Shown here piece after piece: positions 31,593-39,222 of a stretch of 50,952 bases of DNA. A model generated the notes under the pieces. It searched no databases. It saw nothing but the letters and a program-made list of their open reading frames with translations, and had not been told where the DNA came from. The stretch lies in NCBI GenBank assembly GCA_036265325.1, contig DATAPH010000002.1, positions 1-50,952 of the forward strand, read 5' to 3'. Within the stretch, counting starts at the first letter, position 1; every line of letters starts with the position of its first letter. This stretch comes from AC-51 sp036265325 (GTDB taxonomy: Bacteria; Actinomycetota; UBA4738; HRBIN12). The translations under genes were made by a program, and so were the position numbers.

Positions 31593-34073
31593 TCAGCCTC
31601 TGAGGCGTGCGCCCTTGGGATCGAACAGCGGGTCGGCGGCTACCGTCGCCGCGATCCGCTCCCCGAAGTACTCCACCTCGACCGACGTGCCTTCCTGCGC
31701 GATCGCCGACGGCAGGTAGCCGTAGACGATTCCCCGTCCGATCGAGAAGCCGTAGGTCGCGCTCGTGACGTAGCTGACGACGTCGCCGCCGTGCCAGATC
31801 GGCTCTTTGCCGAGCACGACCGCTCGTGCATCGTCCAGCGTCATCGCGGACAGGCGCTTGGCCGGACCCGCATCTCGGATCCGCTCGAGCGCCCCCTTGC
31901 CCTGGAAGTCCTTCTCCCACTTCACCGCGAAGCCGAGCCCCGCGGAGATCGGGTCGTACTCCGTCCCGATGTCCTGGCCCCACAGGCGGTATCCCTTCTC
32001 GAGCCGAAGGGAATCGAACGCCCCGAGACCGGCGGCGATGAGCCCGTGGTCACGCCCCGCCGCCCACAAGATGTCCCAGACGCGTGCGCCCATCTCGAAC
32101 GGGCCGTACAGCTCCCAGCCGAGCTCGCCCACATAACTGATCCGCTGGGCAAACACGGGGACCTCGCCGATCTCCACCTCGCGGCCGGTCATGTACGGGA
32201 TGGCGTCGTTGCCGACGTCCGCATACGTCGCGGCCGCGAGGATGTCCCGCGCCTTCGGCCCGAACAGCCCGAGCACGAACGAGCGGCTGGAGCCGTCGTA
32301 GATCCGAACGCGTTCGTCGGTACGGACCTGTGCGCGCAGCCAGGCGAGGTCGTGCATCCCCGAGCCGCCGCCGGTCACCACCAGGAAGACGTCGTCGTCG
32401 TGGCGGGTGACGGTGAGGTCACAGCGGATCCCGCCGCGCGGCGTGAGCATCGCGGTGTACACGACCGTCCCGACGGGCCGGTCGATCCGGTTCGCGCACA
32501 CGCGCTCGAGGAGGGCGAGCGCGTCGGGCCCTTGGACGCGCAGCTTCACGTAGGCGGTGAGGTCGAACAGGCCCGCGTTCGCGCGGACGGCGAGGTGCTC
32601 CCCGCCTTCGATCGGCGACCATTCACGCGCTGCCCACCCTGACCGGCGCGCCCACTCGTGCGTCGCGCCGCCGACCAGATCGCGGTTCGCCTCGAACCAC
32701 TGCGGGCGCTCCCAGCCCCCGCCCGTGACGAACGACGCGCCGAGCTCGACGTGCCGCTCGTAGAAGGGCGTGAGCCGGAGGTTCCGCGGCTTCGCCGGCT
32801 GCTGCCGCGGGTGGAGGATGTCGTACACCTCGCGGTACTGCTGCTTCCCGCGCTCGACCACGTACGGCGCGGTCGTCTGGAACGCGTAGAACCGGTTCGC
32901 GTCGGCCTCGGCGAGGTCGTACGTCGGCTCGCCGGCGAGCATCCATTCGACCGCCTGGCGCGCCATCCCTGCGGCATGCGTGACCCACACCGCCTCGCAG
33001 ACCCAGAAGCCGCGAACGGTGGCGCTTTCCCCGACCACGGAGCCGGCATCGGGCGTGAACGAGAACATCCCGTTGATCGAGCGCGCCGGGTCCGTCGGCC
33101 GCATGAGGTCGCGGAGTGCAGGGAACAGCCGCGCCGTCTCCGCTTCGCACAGATCGAAGTCGTCGGGCGTGAACGGCATGAGCGACGGCTGCATGGCGCC
33201 GCCCGGCGACCGGATGTCCGCCTGCGACGTGACGATCGGCTCGTGCCGGTAGTTGCCGACACCGTAGTGATCCTCGCGTTGTCGGAAGTACAAGGACATA
33301 TCCTGGTGGCGGACGATCGGCTGCTGCGCCCACGTGTCGCCCTGCAGACCGGCGAGCGCAGGAACGGGGTCCGTCCACACAAGTTGGTGCTGCACGGCGA
33401 CGAGCGGGATCGGCACGCCGGCCATCGCGCCGACCGTTGGTCCCCACAGGCCTGCGCTGAGCAGGACGCGCTCGCACTCGATCCGCCCGCGCGCCGTCTC
33501 CACCCCCCGCACGCGGTCGCCCGCGATGTCGAAACCGGTGACGCTGAGGCCGCCCTCGAAGCGGATGCCGGCGTCCTGCGCGCGTCGCGCGAGGGCCTCG
33601 ACGATCTTCACGCCCTTGCCGGCGCCGTCGGTGGGGATCCAGTAGCCGCCGAGTACGGTCGACGGATCGAGCAGCGGCGAGCGCTCCGCGCACTCCGCCG
33701 GCGAGAGCAGCTCCGTTCCCTCGATCCCCCACGATCGTGCGAACCCTTGGCGACGCTTGAGCTCCGCCATACGATCGGGCGTCGTCGCGAGCTCGAGTCC
33801 GCCGACGCCGTACCACACGGGCTCGCCGTCGACGTCGAGCGTGTCGTAGAGCGCGACCGAATCCTGCGCGATCCGGCACATCGTGCGTGACCCGTTCGTC
33901 TGGAACACGAGCCCAGGCGCGTGTGACGTCGAACCACCGGTCGCGAACAACGGACCCCGATCGATCACCAGGACGTCGGTCACCCCGCGGTCGGCCAGAT
34001 GGTAGGCGGCGGACGCGCCGACGATGCCGGCGCCGACGATGACAGTTTGGGCGCGGGTGGGCAGGTCGGCCAC
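31593..34073 (-). CDS. Dimethylglycine oxidase/dehydrogenase-like flavoprotein with GcvT domain
   Basis: An 826-residue enzyme that oxidatively demethylates N,N-dimethylglycine (or sarcosine) and delivers the C1 unit to THF. The N-terminal FAD domain has VIVGAGIVGASAAYHLA (G14-G19); H51 in GGSTSHAPGLVFQ is at the covalent FAD attachment position of Arthrobacter dimethylglycine oxidase. The oxidase domain ends in GFWVCEAVWVTHAAGMARQ. From about residue 420 a folate-binding GcvT-like region follows (ANAGLFDLTAYVKLRVQGPDA, SYVGELGWELY, LRLEKGYRLWGQDI). GTG 34073 is preferred over GTG 34091 because it places the operator 31 bases upstream, as in the methyltransferase operon; neither start has a clear ribosome binding site. 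Confidence 0.9.
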   Translation of the reverse strand: MADLPTRAQTVIVGAGIVGASAAYHLADRGVTDVLVIDRGPLFATGGSTSHAPGLVFQTNGSRTMCRIAQDSVALYDTLDVDGEPVWYGVGGLELATTPDRMAELKRRQGFARSWGIEGTELLSPAECAERSPLLDPSTVLGGYWIPTDGAGKGVKIVEALARRAQDAGIRFEGGLSVTGFDIAGDRVRGVETARGRIECERVLLSAGLWGPTVGAMAGVPIPLVAVQHQLVWTDPVPALAGLQGDTWAQQPIVRHQDMSLYFRQREDHYGVGNYRHEPIVTSQADIRSPGGAMQPSLMPFTPDDFDLCEAETARLFPALRDLMRPTDPARSINGMFSFTPDAGSVVGESATVRGFWVCEAVWVTHAAGMARQAVEWMLAGEPTYDLAEADANRFYAFQTTAPYVVERGKQQYREVYDILHPRQQPAKPRNLRLTPFYERHVELGASFVTGGGWERPQWFEANRDLVGGATHEWARRSGWAAREWSPIEGGEHLAVRANAGLFDLTAYVKLRVQGPDALALLERVCANRIDRPVGTVVYTAMLTPRGGIRCDLTVTRHDDDVFLVVTGGGSGMHDLAWLRAQVRTDERVRIYDGSSRSFVLGLFGPKARDILAAATYADVGNDAIPYMTGREVEIGEVPVFAQRISYVGELGWELYGPFEMGARVWDILWAAGRDHGLIAAGLGAFDSLRLEKGYRLWGQDIGTEYDPISAGLGFAVKWEKDFQGKGALERIRDAGPAKRLSAMTLDDARAVVLGKEPIWHGGDVVSYVTSATYGFSIGRGIVYGYLPSAIAQEGTSVEVEYFGERIAATVAADPLFDPKGARLRG

Positions 34074-34104
34074 GGCACGATGATGCCGCACGGAGTTGCC
34101 GACG

Positions 34105-34133
34105 CAACGTCAGGGTTGCGCGCCGGACAACGC
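34105..34133 (-). promoter_or_regulatory. Tripartite GTTG/CAAC element, copy 2
   Basis: On the plus strand: CAAC (34105-34108), 6 bases, GTTGC (34115-34119), 8 bases, CAACGC (34128-34133). It fills the 59-base gap between the stop of the upstream methyltransferase gene and the start of the dimethylglycine oxidase gene, implying a separate promoter there. An extra half-site, GTTG at 34095-34098, makes GTTG-N6-CAAC with the first half, so the half-site ladder is longer at this copy. Confidence 0.8.
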
Positions 34134-34837
34134 TAAACCGATGCGGTTCCGTACAGGAAGTGCTCGCCGGTCGAGTGGACGTCTGCCCTGAACCCGATCG
34201 TGGCGAACGCCGCCTCGAGTTCGTCGGGCCGGAAGAACCGCTTCACGATCGTGAACGACCGGTCCTCGAGGCGTCGGATGTGCGCGTGGCCGGGACCGCC
34301 CGCCACCCGGTCGCCCGACCGCGGCCGGTCGGGCGCCCAGCAGTCGTCGACGAACGCGAGCGTCGCACCCGGCGCGAGCCAGCCGCCGACCTTCATCCAG
34401 AACGAGGCCCACCGGTCCGGCGGGATGTGCGAGAGGAAGAACCCGCCGAAGATGAGATCGAACCGCTCGTCGTGTTCCCACTCGAAGAGGTCGGCCTCGA
34501 CGTACTCGACGCGATCGTCATCGATCCACGCTCGGTTACGCGCCAGCATCGTCGACGAGGAGTCCACGGCCACGAGCCGCGCGGCCGGCGGCGCGAGGAA
34601 CCGGGTCCACAGCCCGTTGCCGCAGGCGAGCTCCAATACCGATCCCTCCGTCGGCAACGACGTCACGAACGCCTCGAGCTCGCCGGTCTCGCGCGCCCAG
34701 TTGCGGGTCCACGCGTCGTCGTCGATGGCGTAGGCGCCCTGGCGGAAGTACAGCTGTTCGTAGATCGGCGCCCGGGCCTCGTAGTAGCGGATCTGCTCGG
34801 AGAGCAGATCCGCGTCGGGGTCGCCGGCGTCCGACAT
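34133..34837 (-). CDS. Class I SAM-dependent methyltransferase
   Basis: A 234-residue soluble methyltransferase. Motif I is VLELACGNGLWTRFL (SAM-binding glycine loop), the acidic end of strand 2 is in LVAVDSS, motif II/III appears as VEYVEADLFEWEHDERFDLIFGGFFLSHIP, and GWLAPGATLAFVDD is the post-III strand. The target is unknown; relatives methylate small molecules. It reads toward the dimethylglycine oxidase gene on the same strand, but a separate operator lies between them. A strong hairpin precedes it, so it probably has its own promoter too. ATG 34837 is chosen (MSDAGDPDADLL). Confidence 0.85.
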   Translation of the reverse strand: MSDAGDPDADLLSEQIRYYEARAPIYEQLYFRQGAYAIDDDAWTRNWARETGELEAFVTSLPTEGSVLELACGNGLWTRFLAPPAARLVAVDSSSTMLARNRAWIDDDRVEYVEADLFEWEHDERFDLIFGGFFLSHIPPDRWASFWMKVGGWLAPGATLAFVDDCWAPDRPRSGDRVAGGPGHAHIRRLEDRSFTIVKRFFRPDELEAAFATIGFRADVHSTGEHFLYGTASV

Positions 34838-34856
34838 GCGGAGCAGCCTACGCACG

Positions 34857-34891
34857 CGCGAGGGGGCGGGCCTTCGGCCCGCCCCCTCGCG
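34857..34891. terminator. Strong GC-rich hairpin after betaine transporter operon
   Basis: A perfect inverted repeat with 16-base arms (34857-34872 and 34876-34891) and a 3-base TTC loop; the arms read CGCGAGGGGGCGGGCC and its complement. It lies 24 bases past the stop of the betaine-binding-protein gene on the minus strand and just before the SAM methyltransferase start. No T-run follows in either direction, but the stem is strong enough to act as an intrinsic-type terminator or RNA-stabilising 3' end. Confidence 0.7.
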
Positions 34892-34915
34892 ACGGTCACC
34901 AGCGACCGCTCGCCG

Positions 34916-35965
34916 CTATCCGGGCGGCGACGGCGGTGACGGATTCGTCACCGGGCTCCCGCCCTGTGCCGCCATGCCGGCATCCACCCACGGCTGCCAC
35001 GTGGATTGGTTCGCCTCGACCCACTTTTGCGCCGCGTCCTGTGGCTTCATGCCTGCCTCGATGTCGGCCGCGACGCCGTTCTGTGCATCGTTGGTCCACT
35101 GCATCGCCGACAGGAACGCGAAGGCTGCCGGGGCCTTCGTCGCCAGCTGATCGCTGAATGCCTTGTACAGGTCGTCCTCCGGGTACCCGCAGGCATACGC
35201 ATCCGCGTTGTTGTTGGCCGCGTCATTCGTGCACTGCTGCGTCACCTTCGGCAGCTGCATCATCGTCATCTGATACTTGGCTTGCGCCCAGTGAGGGGTC
35301 CAGAAGTACATGAGGATGGGCTTCTGATCTTTGTACGCGGTGTCGAGCTCGGTCAGCTCTGCGGACTCGCTGCCCGAGTAGTACGCCTTCATGTTGAGAC
35401 CAAGGTTCTGCGCGATGGCGTCATCGAAGGTGACGTAGCTCGGGTCACCGTCGAGGATCGTGCCCTGGCCCGGCGTGTTCGGCGTCTCGAACAGCTGCCA
35501 GTCCTGCTTCAACCCTTGCCACGTCTTCAACTCGGGGTGGTCCTGCAACATGTAGGTCGGGAACCACCAGCCGATCTGGCCGATCACGCCCAACTGGCCG
35601 CCGTCCACCACACCGTTGTCGTTGGCGATGTAGTTCTTGTAGTCGTCGGCGTGGCCGGATGGCCACACCTCGAGCGTGGCGTCGAGCGTGTCGCTCGACA
35701 AAGCCTTGAACTGCGCGAACTCGTTGATGTTCTGGTCACTGGTGGAGTATCCGAGCTGGTTCTTCAACAGATACTCGGCAACCGCAACATTGGCGGCCGA
35801 GCCCGTCCACGGGTTGATCGCGAAGCTGATCGTCGTGCTCGAGTTGTCCGGCACCGAGGCACCGCCCGCCCCCGATGAGCTGCTCGACACGTCGCTGCAG
35901 GCTGCCGCGACCAGGGCCAGCGAGACGACGGCGCAACTCAAGAGCGCCCGCCTGCGAGACCTCAT
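34916..35965 (-). CDS. proX: Glycine betaine/proline ABC transporter substrate-binding lipoprotein
   Basis: A 349-residue periplasmic-type binding protein of the ProX/OpuAC class. The signal is MRSRRRALLSCAVVSLALVAAACS, with lipobox VAAAC and C23 as anchor, followed by a Ser/Gly-rich linker. ISFAINPWTGSAANVAVAEYLL is the characteristic first strand, with the Trp typical of quaternary-amine aromatic boxes; VWPSGHADDY, IGQIGWWFPTYML and MYFWTPHW add further aromatic residues for a cation-pi cage. It overlaps the permease stop by ATGA and ends the three-gene transporter operon. Betaine, choline or proline betaine are likely ligands. Confidence 0.9.
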   Translation of the reverse strand: MRSRRRALLSCAVVSLALVAAACSDVSSSSSGAGGASVPDNSSTTISFAINPWTGSAANVAVAEYLLKNQLGYSTSDQNINEFAQFKALSSDTLDATLEVWPSGHADDYKNYIANDNGVVDGGQLGVIGQIGWWFPTYMLQDHPELKTWQGLKQDWQLFETPNTPGQGTILDGDPSYVTFDDAIAQNLGLNMKAYYSGSESAELTELDTAYKDQKPILMYFWTPHWAQAKYQMTMMQLPKVTQQCTNDAANNNADAYACGYPEDDLYKAFSDQLATKAPAAFAFLSAMQWTNDAQNGVAADIEAGMKPQDAAQKWVEANQSTWQPWVDAGMAAQGGSPVTNPSPPSPPG

Positions 35966-38052
35966 CCTTCCCCCTTCCCCGCCGGGATCGCTCCCGGGAT
36001 CTCATCTCCTCCTACTTCTACGGCGGCACGGCGCGCCCGGGACGTACCGAAGAACCATCCGATGGCGTGTGGTCCGCCGCTGGGCCGGCCGCCCGGCTGC
36101 CCCATCGCCTGTGTGATCCGGTCGATCACGATGGCGAGGAGCAGGATGCACACGCCGGCCACCATCGCGGTGCCGAAGTCATGCGACAGCCCGTTGACGA
36201 CCTGATAGCCGAGGCCCTCCCCGCCGACGAGCCCCGCGATGATCACGACGGAGAGGACCATCATGATCGTCTGGTTCACGCCGAGCATGATCGATGGCTT
36301 GGCCAGGGGTAGCTGCACCTTGCGCAAGAGCTGGTTCTTGTCGGCGCCGAACGCGACCGCGGCCTCGACCCGATCCTGCGGGACCTGCCGGATACCGAGA
36401 TCGGTCAGGCGAACGCACGGGGGAAGCGCATAGACCAGCGCCGCGATGATCCCGGGGATGCGCCCCACGTGGAACAAGGCGATCACCGGCACCAGGTACA
36501 CGAACTGCGGCAGCGTCTGCATCCCGTCGAGCACTGGTTTCAGCAGTCGCTGGACGCGGTCGCTCCGCGCCGACCAGATGCCGACAGGGATCGCGATCGC
36601 GACGCTCACGATCACCCCCACGATCACCTGCGCGAGCGTGTCCATCGCGTTGGCCCACTGACCGACGAACCCGATCAGGGCGATACACAGGAACGACGCG
36701 AGCGCGAGCGTCCAGCGCCGGGCCGCGGCGTAGGCCGCCGCGGCCGCGCCGAGACAGACCATCCACCACGGCATGGCCGTCAACAGGTCCATCAGCGGCG
36801 TGAGGATCTTCGTCGTCGCGGTGTCTGACAGGCTCCGCGTGTACTGCCCGACCGCGTTGATCACGGAGTCGTCGATGCGCTGGACTGGCTGCTCGATCGA
36901 CACTACGTAGGTGTCCGGGAACTCTTGCTGCCGGATCACCTGACGACCGACGATCACGGCGAGCACGACGACAACGCCCAGGATGACCAACAACATCTTC
37001 CGTGAGATCGACCAGCCGAAGACCCGCACCGACGTCGACCCGCGGCGCTTGCGCTCCGCCTCGCTCCACCCGAACGTGACCCGGTCGAGCACGATCGCCA
37101 TCGCGACCAGCGAGATCCCGGCGGCGAGCGCCACCCCGACATGCAGTTGCTCAAGCGCGAGCAGGATGTCTAGCCCCAGCCCCGGGTACCCGACCATCGC
37201 CGCGATCACGATGATGCCGAGCGCCATCATGATCGTCTGGTTGACGCCGACCATGATCGCCGGCTTGGCCAGAGGGAGCTGCACCTTGCGCAGAAGCTGG
37301 CGCTTGGTGACGCCGAACGCGAGGCCAGCCTCGAGCGCATCGTGGGGGACCTGCCGGATCCCGAGGCTCGTGAGTCGGATCGCCGGCGGCAACGCGAACA
37401 CGACGGTCGCGATCATCGCGGTCGTCGTTCCGATGTTGAACGCCAGGATGAACAGGATGATGTACGAGAAAGCGGGGACGGTCTGCATCGCGTCGAGCAC
37501 CGGCCGGAGCACCTTCTCGAGGGTCGGATGTCGGGCACACAAGATCCCGACCGGGATCCCGATCGCCAGGGCGACCAGCACCGACACGACGATCAGCGAC
37601 AGCGTTGGCAGCGCATCCGCCCAATACCCGAGGATCGCGATGAGGCCGAAGCCGATCCCCGCGGTCACGGCCTTCCGCCAACCCGCCACGTAGCCCGACA
37701 CCGCGACGATCAGCGTGAGGAGACCGAGCCACGTGAGCCGCGCCAAGCCCTTCGTCAGTTGATCGACGCTCGAGTTGACCGTGTTCTTGAAGGGGTCGAG
37801 AACATGAACGAACACCGGGTTCGTCCGGTCGTGCGCGATGACCCAATCGTTCGCCTGGTTCAGCGGCTTCGCCGCCTCCCACACGAGCGAGTCGGGGAAC
37901 CCGCCGGGGAACAGCGCGATGCCGACCGCGATGATGAGCACGATCGCAGCGGCCCAGATCGCCCGACGGCGCCACGGGTGATCGACCTGGCGTGCGGTCC
38001 CGGCGCCTGAGGTCAGCTCGAGCAGACGCTCGTCATCGCGGACGATCGCCAC
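35962..38052 (-). CDS. proW: Glycine betaine ABC transporter permease, two fused domains
   Basis: A 696-residue membrane protein consisting of two ProW-like permease domains in tandem. Each half has its own ATPase-contacting loop: GIRQVPHDALEAGLAFG with LLRKVQLPLAKPAIM in the first, and GIRQVPQDRVEAAVAFG with LLRKVQLPLAKPSIM in the second, followed in both by GVNQTIMM. Each half also has extra N-terminal helices, giving roughly 14-16 membrane segments. A normal ProW is a homodimer of about 300 residues, so this chain may supply both halves of the pore. GTG start at 38052, overlapping the ATPase stop by one base. The fusion with diverged copies is the notable point. Confidence 0.9.
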   Translation of the reverse strand: MAIVRDDERLLELTSGAGTARQVDHPWRRRAIWAAAIVLIIAVGIALFPGGFPDSLVWEAAKPLNQANDWVIAHDRTNPVFVHVLDPFKNTVNSSVDQLTKGLARLTWLGLLTLIVAVSGYVAGWRKAVTAGIGFGLIAILGYWADALPTLSLIVVSVLVALAIGIPVGILCARHPTLEKVLRPVLDAMQTVPAFSYIILFILAFNIGTTTAMIATVVFALPPAIRLTSLGIRQVPHDALEAGLAFGVTKRQLLRKVQLPLAKPAIMVGVNQTIMMALGIIVIAAMVGYPGLGLDILLALEQLHVGVALAAGISLVAMAIVLDRVTFGWSEAERKRRGSTSVRVFGWSISRKMLLVILGVVVVLAVIVGRQVIRQQEFPDTYVVSIEQPVQRIDDSVINAVGQYTRSLSDTATTKILTPLMDLLTAMPWWMVCLGAAAAAYAAARRWTLALASFLCIALIGFVGQWANAMDTLAQVIVGVIVSVAIAIPVGIWSARSDRVQRLLKPVLDGMQTLPQFVYLVPVIALFHVGRIPGIIAALVYALPPCVRLTDLGIRQVPQDRVEAAVAFGADKNQLLRKVQLPLAKPSIMLGVNQTIMMVLSVVIIAGLVGGEGLGYQVVNGLSHDFGTAMVAGVCILLLAIVIDRITQAMGQPGGRPSGGPHAIGWFFGTSRARRAAVEVGGDEIPGAIPAGKGEG

Positions 38053-39080
38053 TAGCGCGCCTCGATCATCGCTTCTAACACCGCGGTGCGATCCACAACG
38101 CCGATCTGGGCATCGCCGTCAACCACGCGGTACGGGCGGTGCTCGTTCACGACCCGCGGCAGGAGGTCCTGCACGATCGTTGCGGCGGGGACGTCGCCCG
38201 CGTACTCACCGTCGCCGTTGGTGCTCCGCATGATCGACCGAACGGTGAGCACGTGGGCACGCGGGACGTCGCGTGTGAAGTCGGCCACGTAGTCGTCCGC
38301 CGGATGCGACACGACCTCTTCCGGCGTGCCGACCTGCACGAACTTGCCGTCCTTCATGATCGCGATGCGGTCGCCGAGCTTGAGCGCCTCGGCGAGATCG
38401 TGCGTGATGAAGATCATCGTCTTTCGCACGTCGCGTTGCAGACGGATCACCTCGTCCTGCATGTCGCGGCGGATGAGCGGGTCGAGCGCGCTGAACGGTT
38501 CATCGAACAACATGATCTCTGGGTCGGTCGCAAGCGCGCGCGCGAGCCCGACACGTTGCTGCATCCCGCCCGACAGCTCGTCCGGGTAGGAGTTACCCCA
38601 CCCGCCGAGCCCGACGGTCTCGAGCACCTCGTTGGCTTTCGCCTCGCGCGGCTCCTTATCGACGCCGCGTATCTCGAGGCCGAACGCGACGTTGTCGACG
38701 ATCCGGCGGTGCGGCAGCAACCCGAAGTGCTGGAAGACCATCGAGATCTTGGTGCGTCGCACCTCGCGCAACCGGTCCTCGTCGAGCTTCATGATGTCGT
38801 CGCCGTCGAGCAGGACCTCGCCGGCCGTCGGATCGTGGATCCGGTTGAGCATCCGGACGAGCGTCGACTTGCCCGAGCCGGACAGGCCCATCACGACGAA
38901 GACCTCGCCTTCGGCGACATCGAACGAGACGTCGCGCACCGCGGCCACGCAGCCGGTCTTCTCGAGCAGCTCGGCGCGGGGAAGGTCTGCCGTGGGGGTG
39001 CCGACGATCTTGTCGGCATTGGGGCCGTAGATCTTCCAGACGCTCCGGCACGACACCGTGGGCTGTGCATCGTCGCTCAC
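38052..39080 (-). CDS. proV: Glycine betaine ABC transporter ATP-binding subunit
   Basis: A 342-residue ATPase of the ProV/OpuAA type. Walker A is VMGLSGSGKSTLVRML, the signature LSGGMQQRVGLARAL, Walker B IMLFDEPFSALDP and the switch IFITHDLAEALKLGDR. An N-terminal extension before the core (PNADKIVGTP, EKTGCVAAVRDVSF) is characteristic of this subfamily. The C-terminal portion after residue 270 looks like a single degenerate CBS-type module (VVDGDAQIGVVDRTAVLEAMI), which in relatives senses ionic strength. GTG start with GAGGGGG upstream. It is the first gene of the transporter operon; the operator at 39137 lies 56 bases upstream. Confidence 0.93.
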   Translation of the reverse strand: MSDDAQPTVSCRSVWKIYGPNADKIVGTPTADLPRAELLEKTGCVAAVRDVSFDVAEGEVFVVMGLSGSGKSTLVRMLNRIHDPTAGEVLLDGDDIMKLDEDRLREVRRTKISMVFQHFGLLPHRRIVDNVAFGLEIRGVDKEPREAKANEVLETVGLGGWGNSYPDELSGGMQQRVGLARALATDPEIMLFDEPFSALDPLIRRDMQDEVIRLQRDVRKTMIFITHDLAEALKLGDRIAIMKDGKFVQVGTPEEVVSHPADDYVADFTRDVPRAHVLTVRSIMRSTNGDGEYAGDVPAATIVQDLLPRVVNEHRPYRVVDGDAQIGVVDRTAVLEAMIEAR

Positions 39081-39136
39081 GTGACCCCCTCACCTCGAGC
39101 CGACCGGGCGATGGTGGGCCACCCGGACGAAAGCTG

Positions 39137-39165
39137 CAACACGGCAGTTGCCGCCTGGACAACGC
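39137..39165 (-). promoter_or_regulatory. Tripartite GTTG/CAAC element, copy 3
   Basis: On the plus strand: CAAC (39137-39140), 6 bases, GTTGC (39147-39151), 8 bases, CAACGC (39160-39165). It lies between the divergent betaine transporter and choline-dehydrogenase-like genes, 56 bases from the former start and 57 from the latter, so it could control both. Fixed bases and spacings are the same as in the copies at 27545 and 34105; the spacer sequences differ. Confidence 0.8.
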
Positions 39166-39222
39166 CCGGCGCGCAGAGCGCGCCACCCGCGTGGCACACT
39201 CGGACGCGGACCAGGGGGGCAC

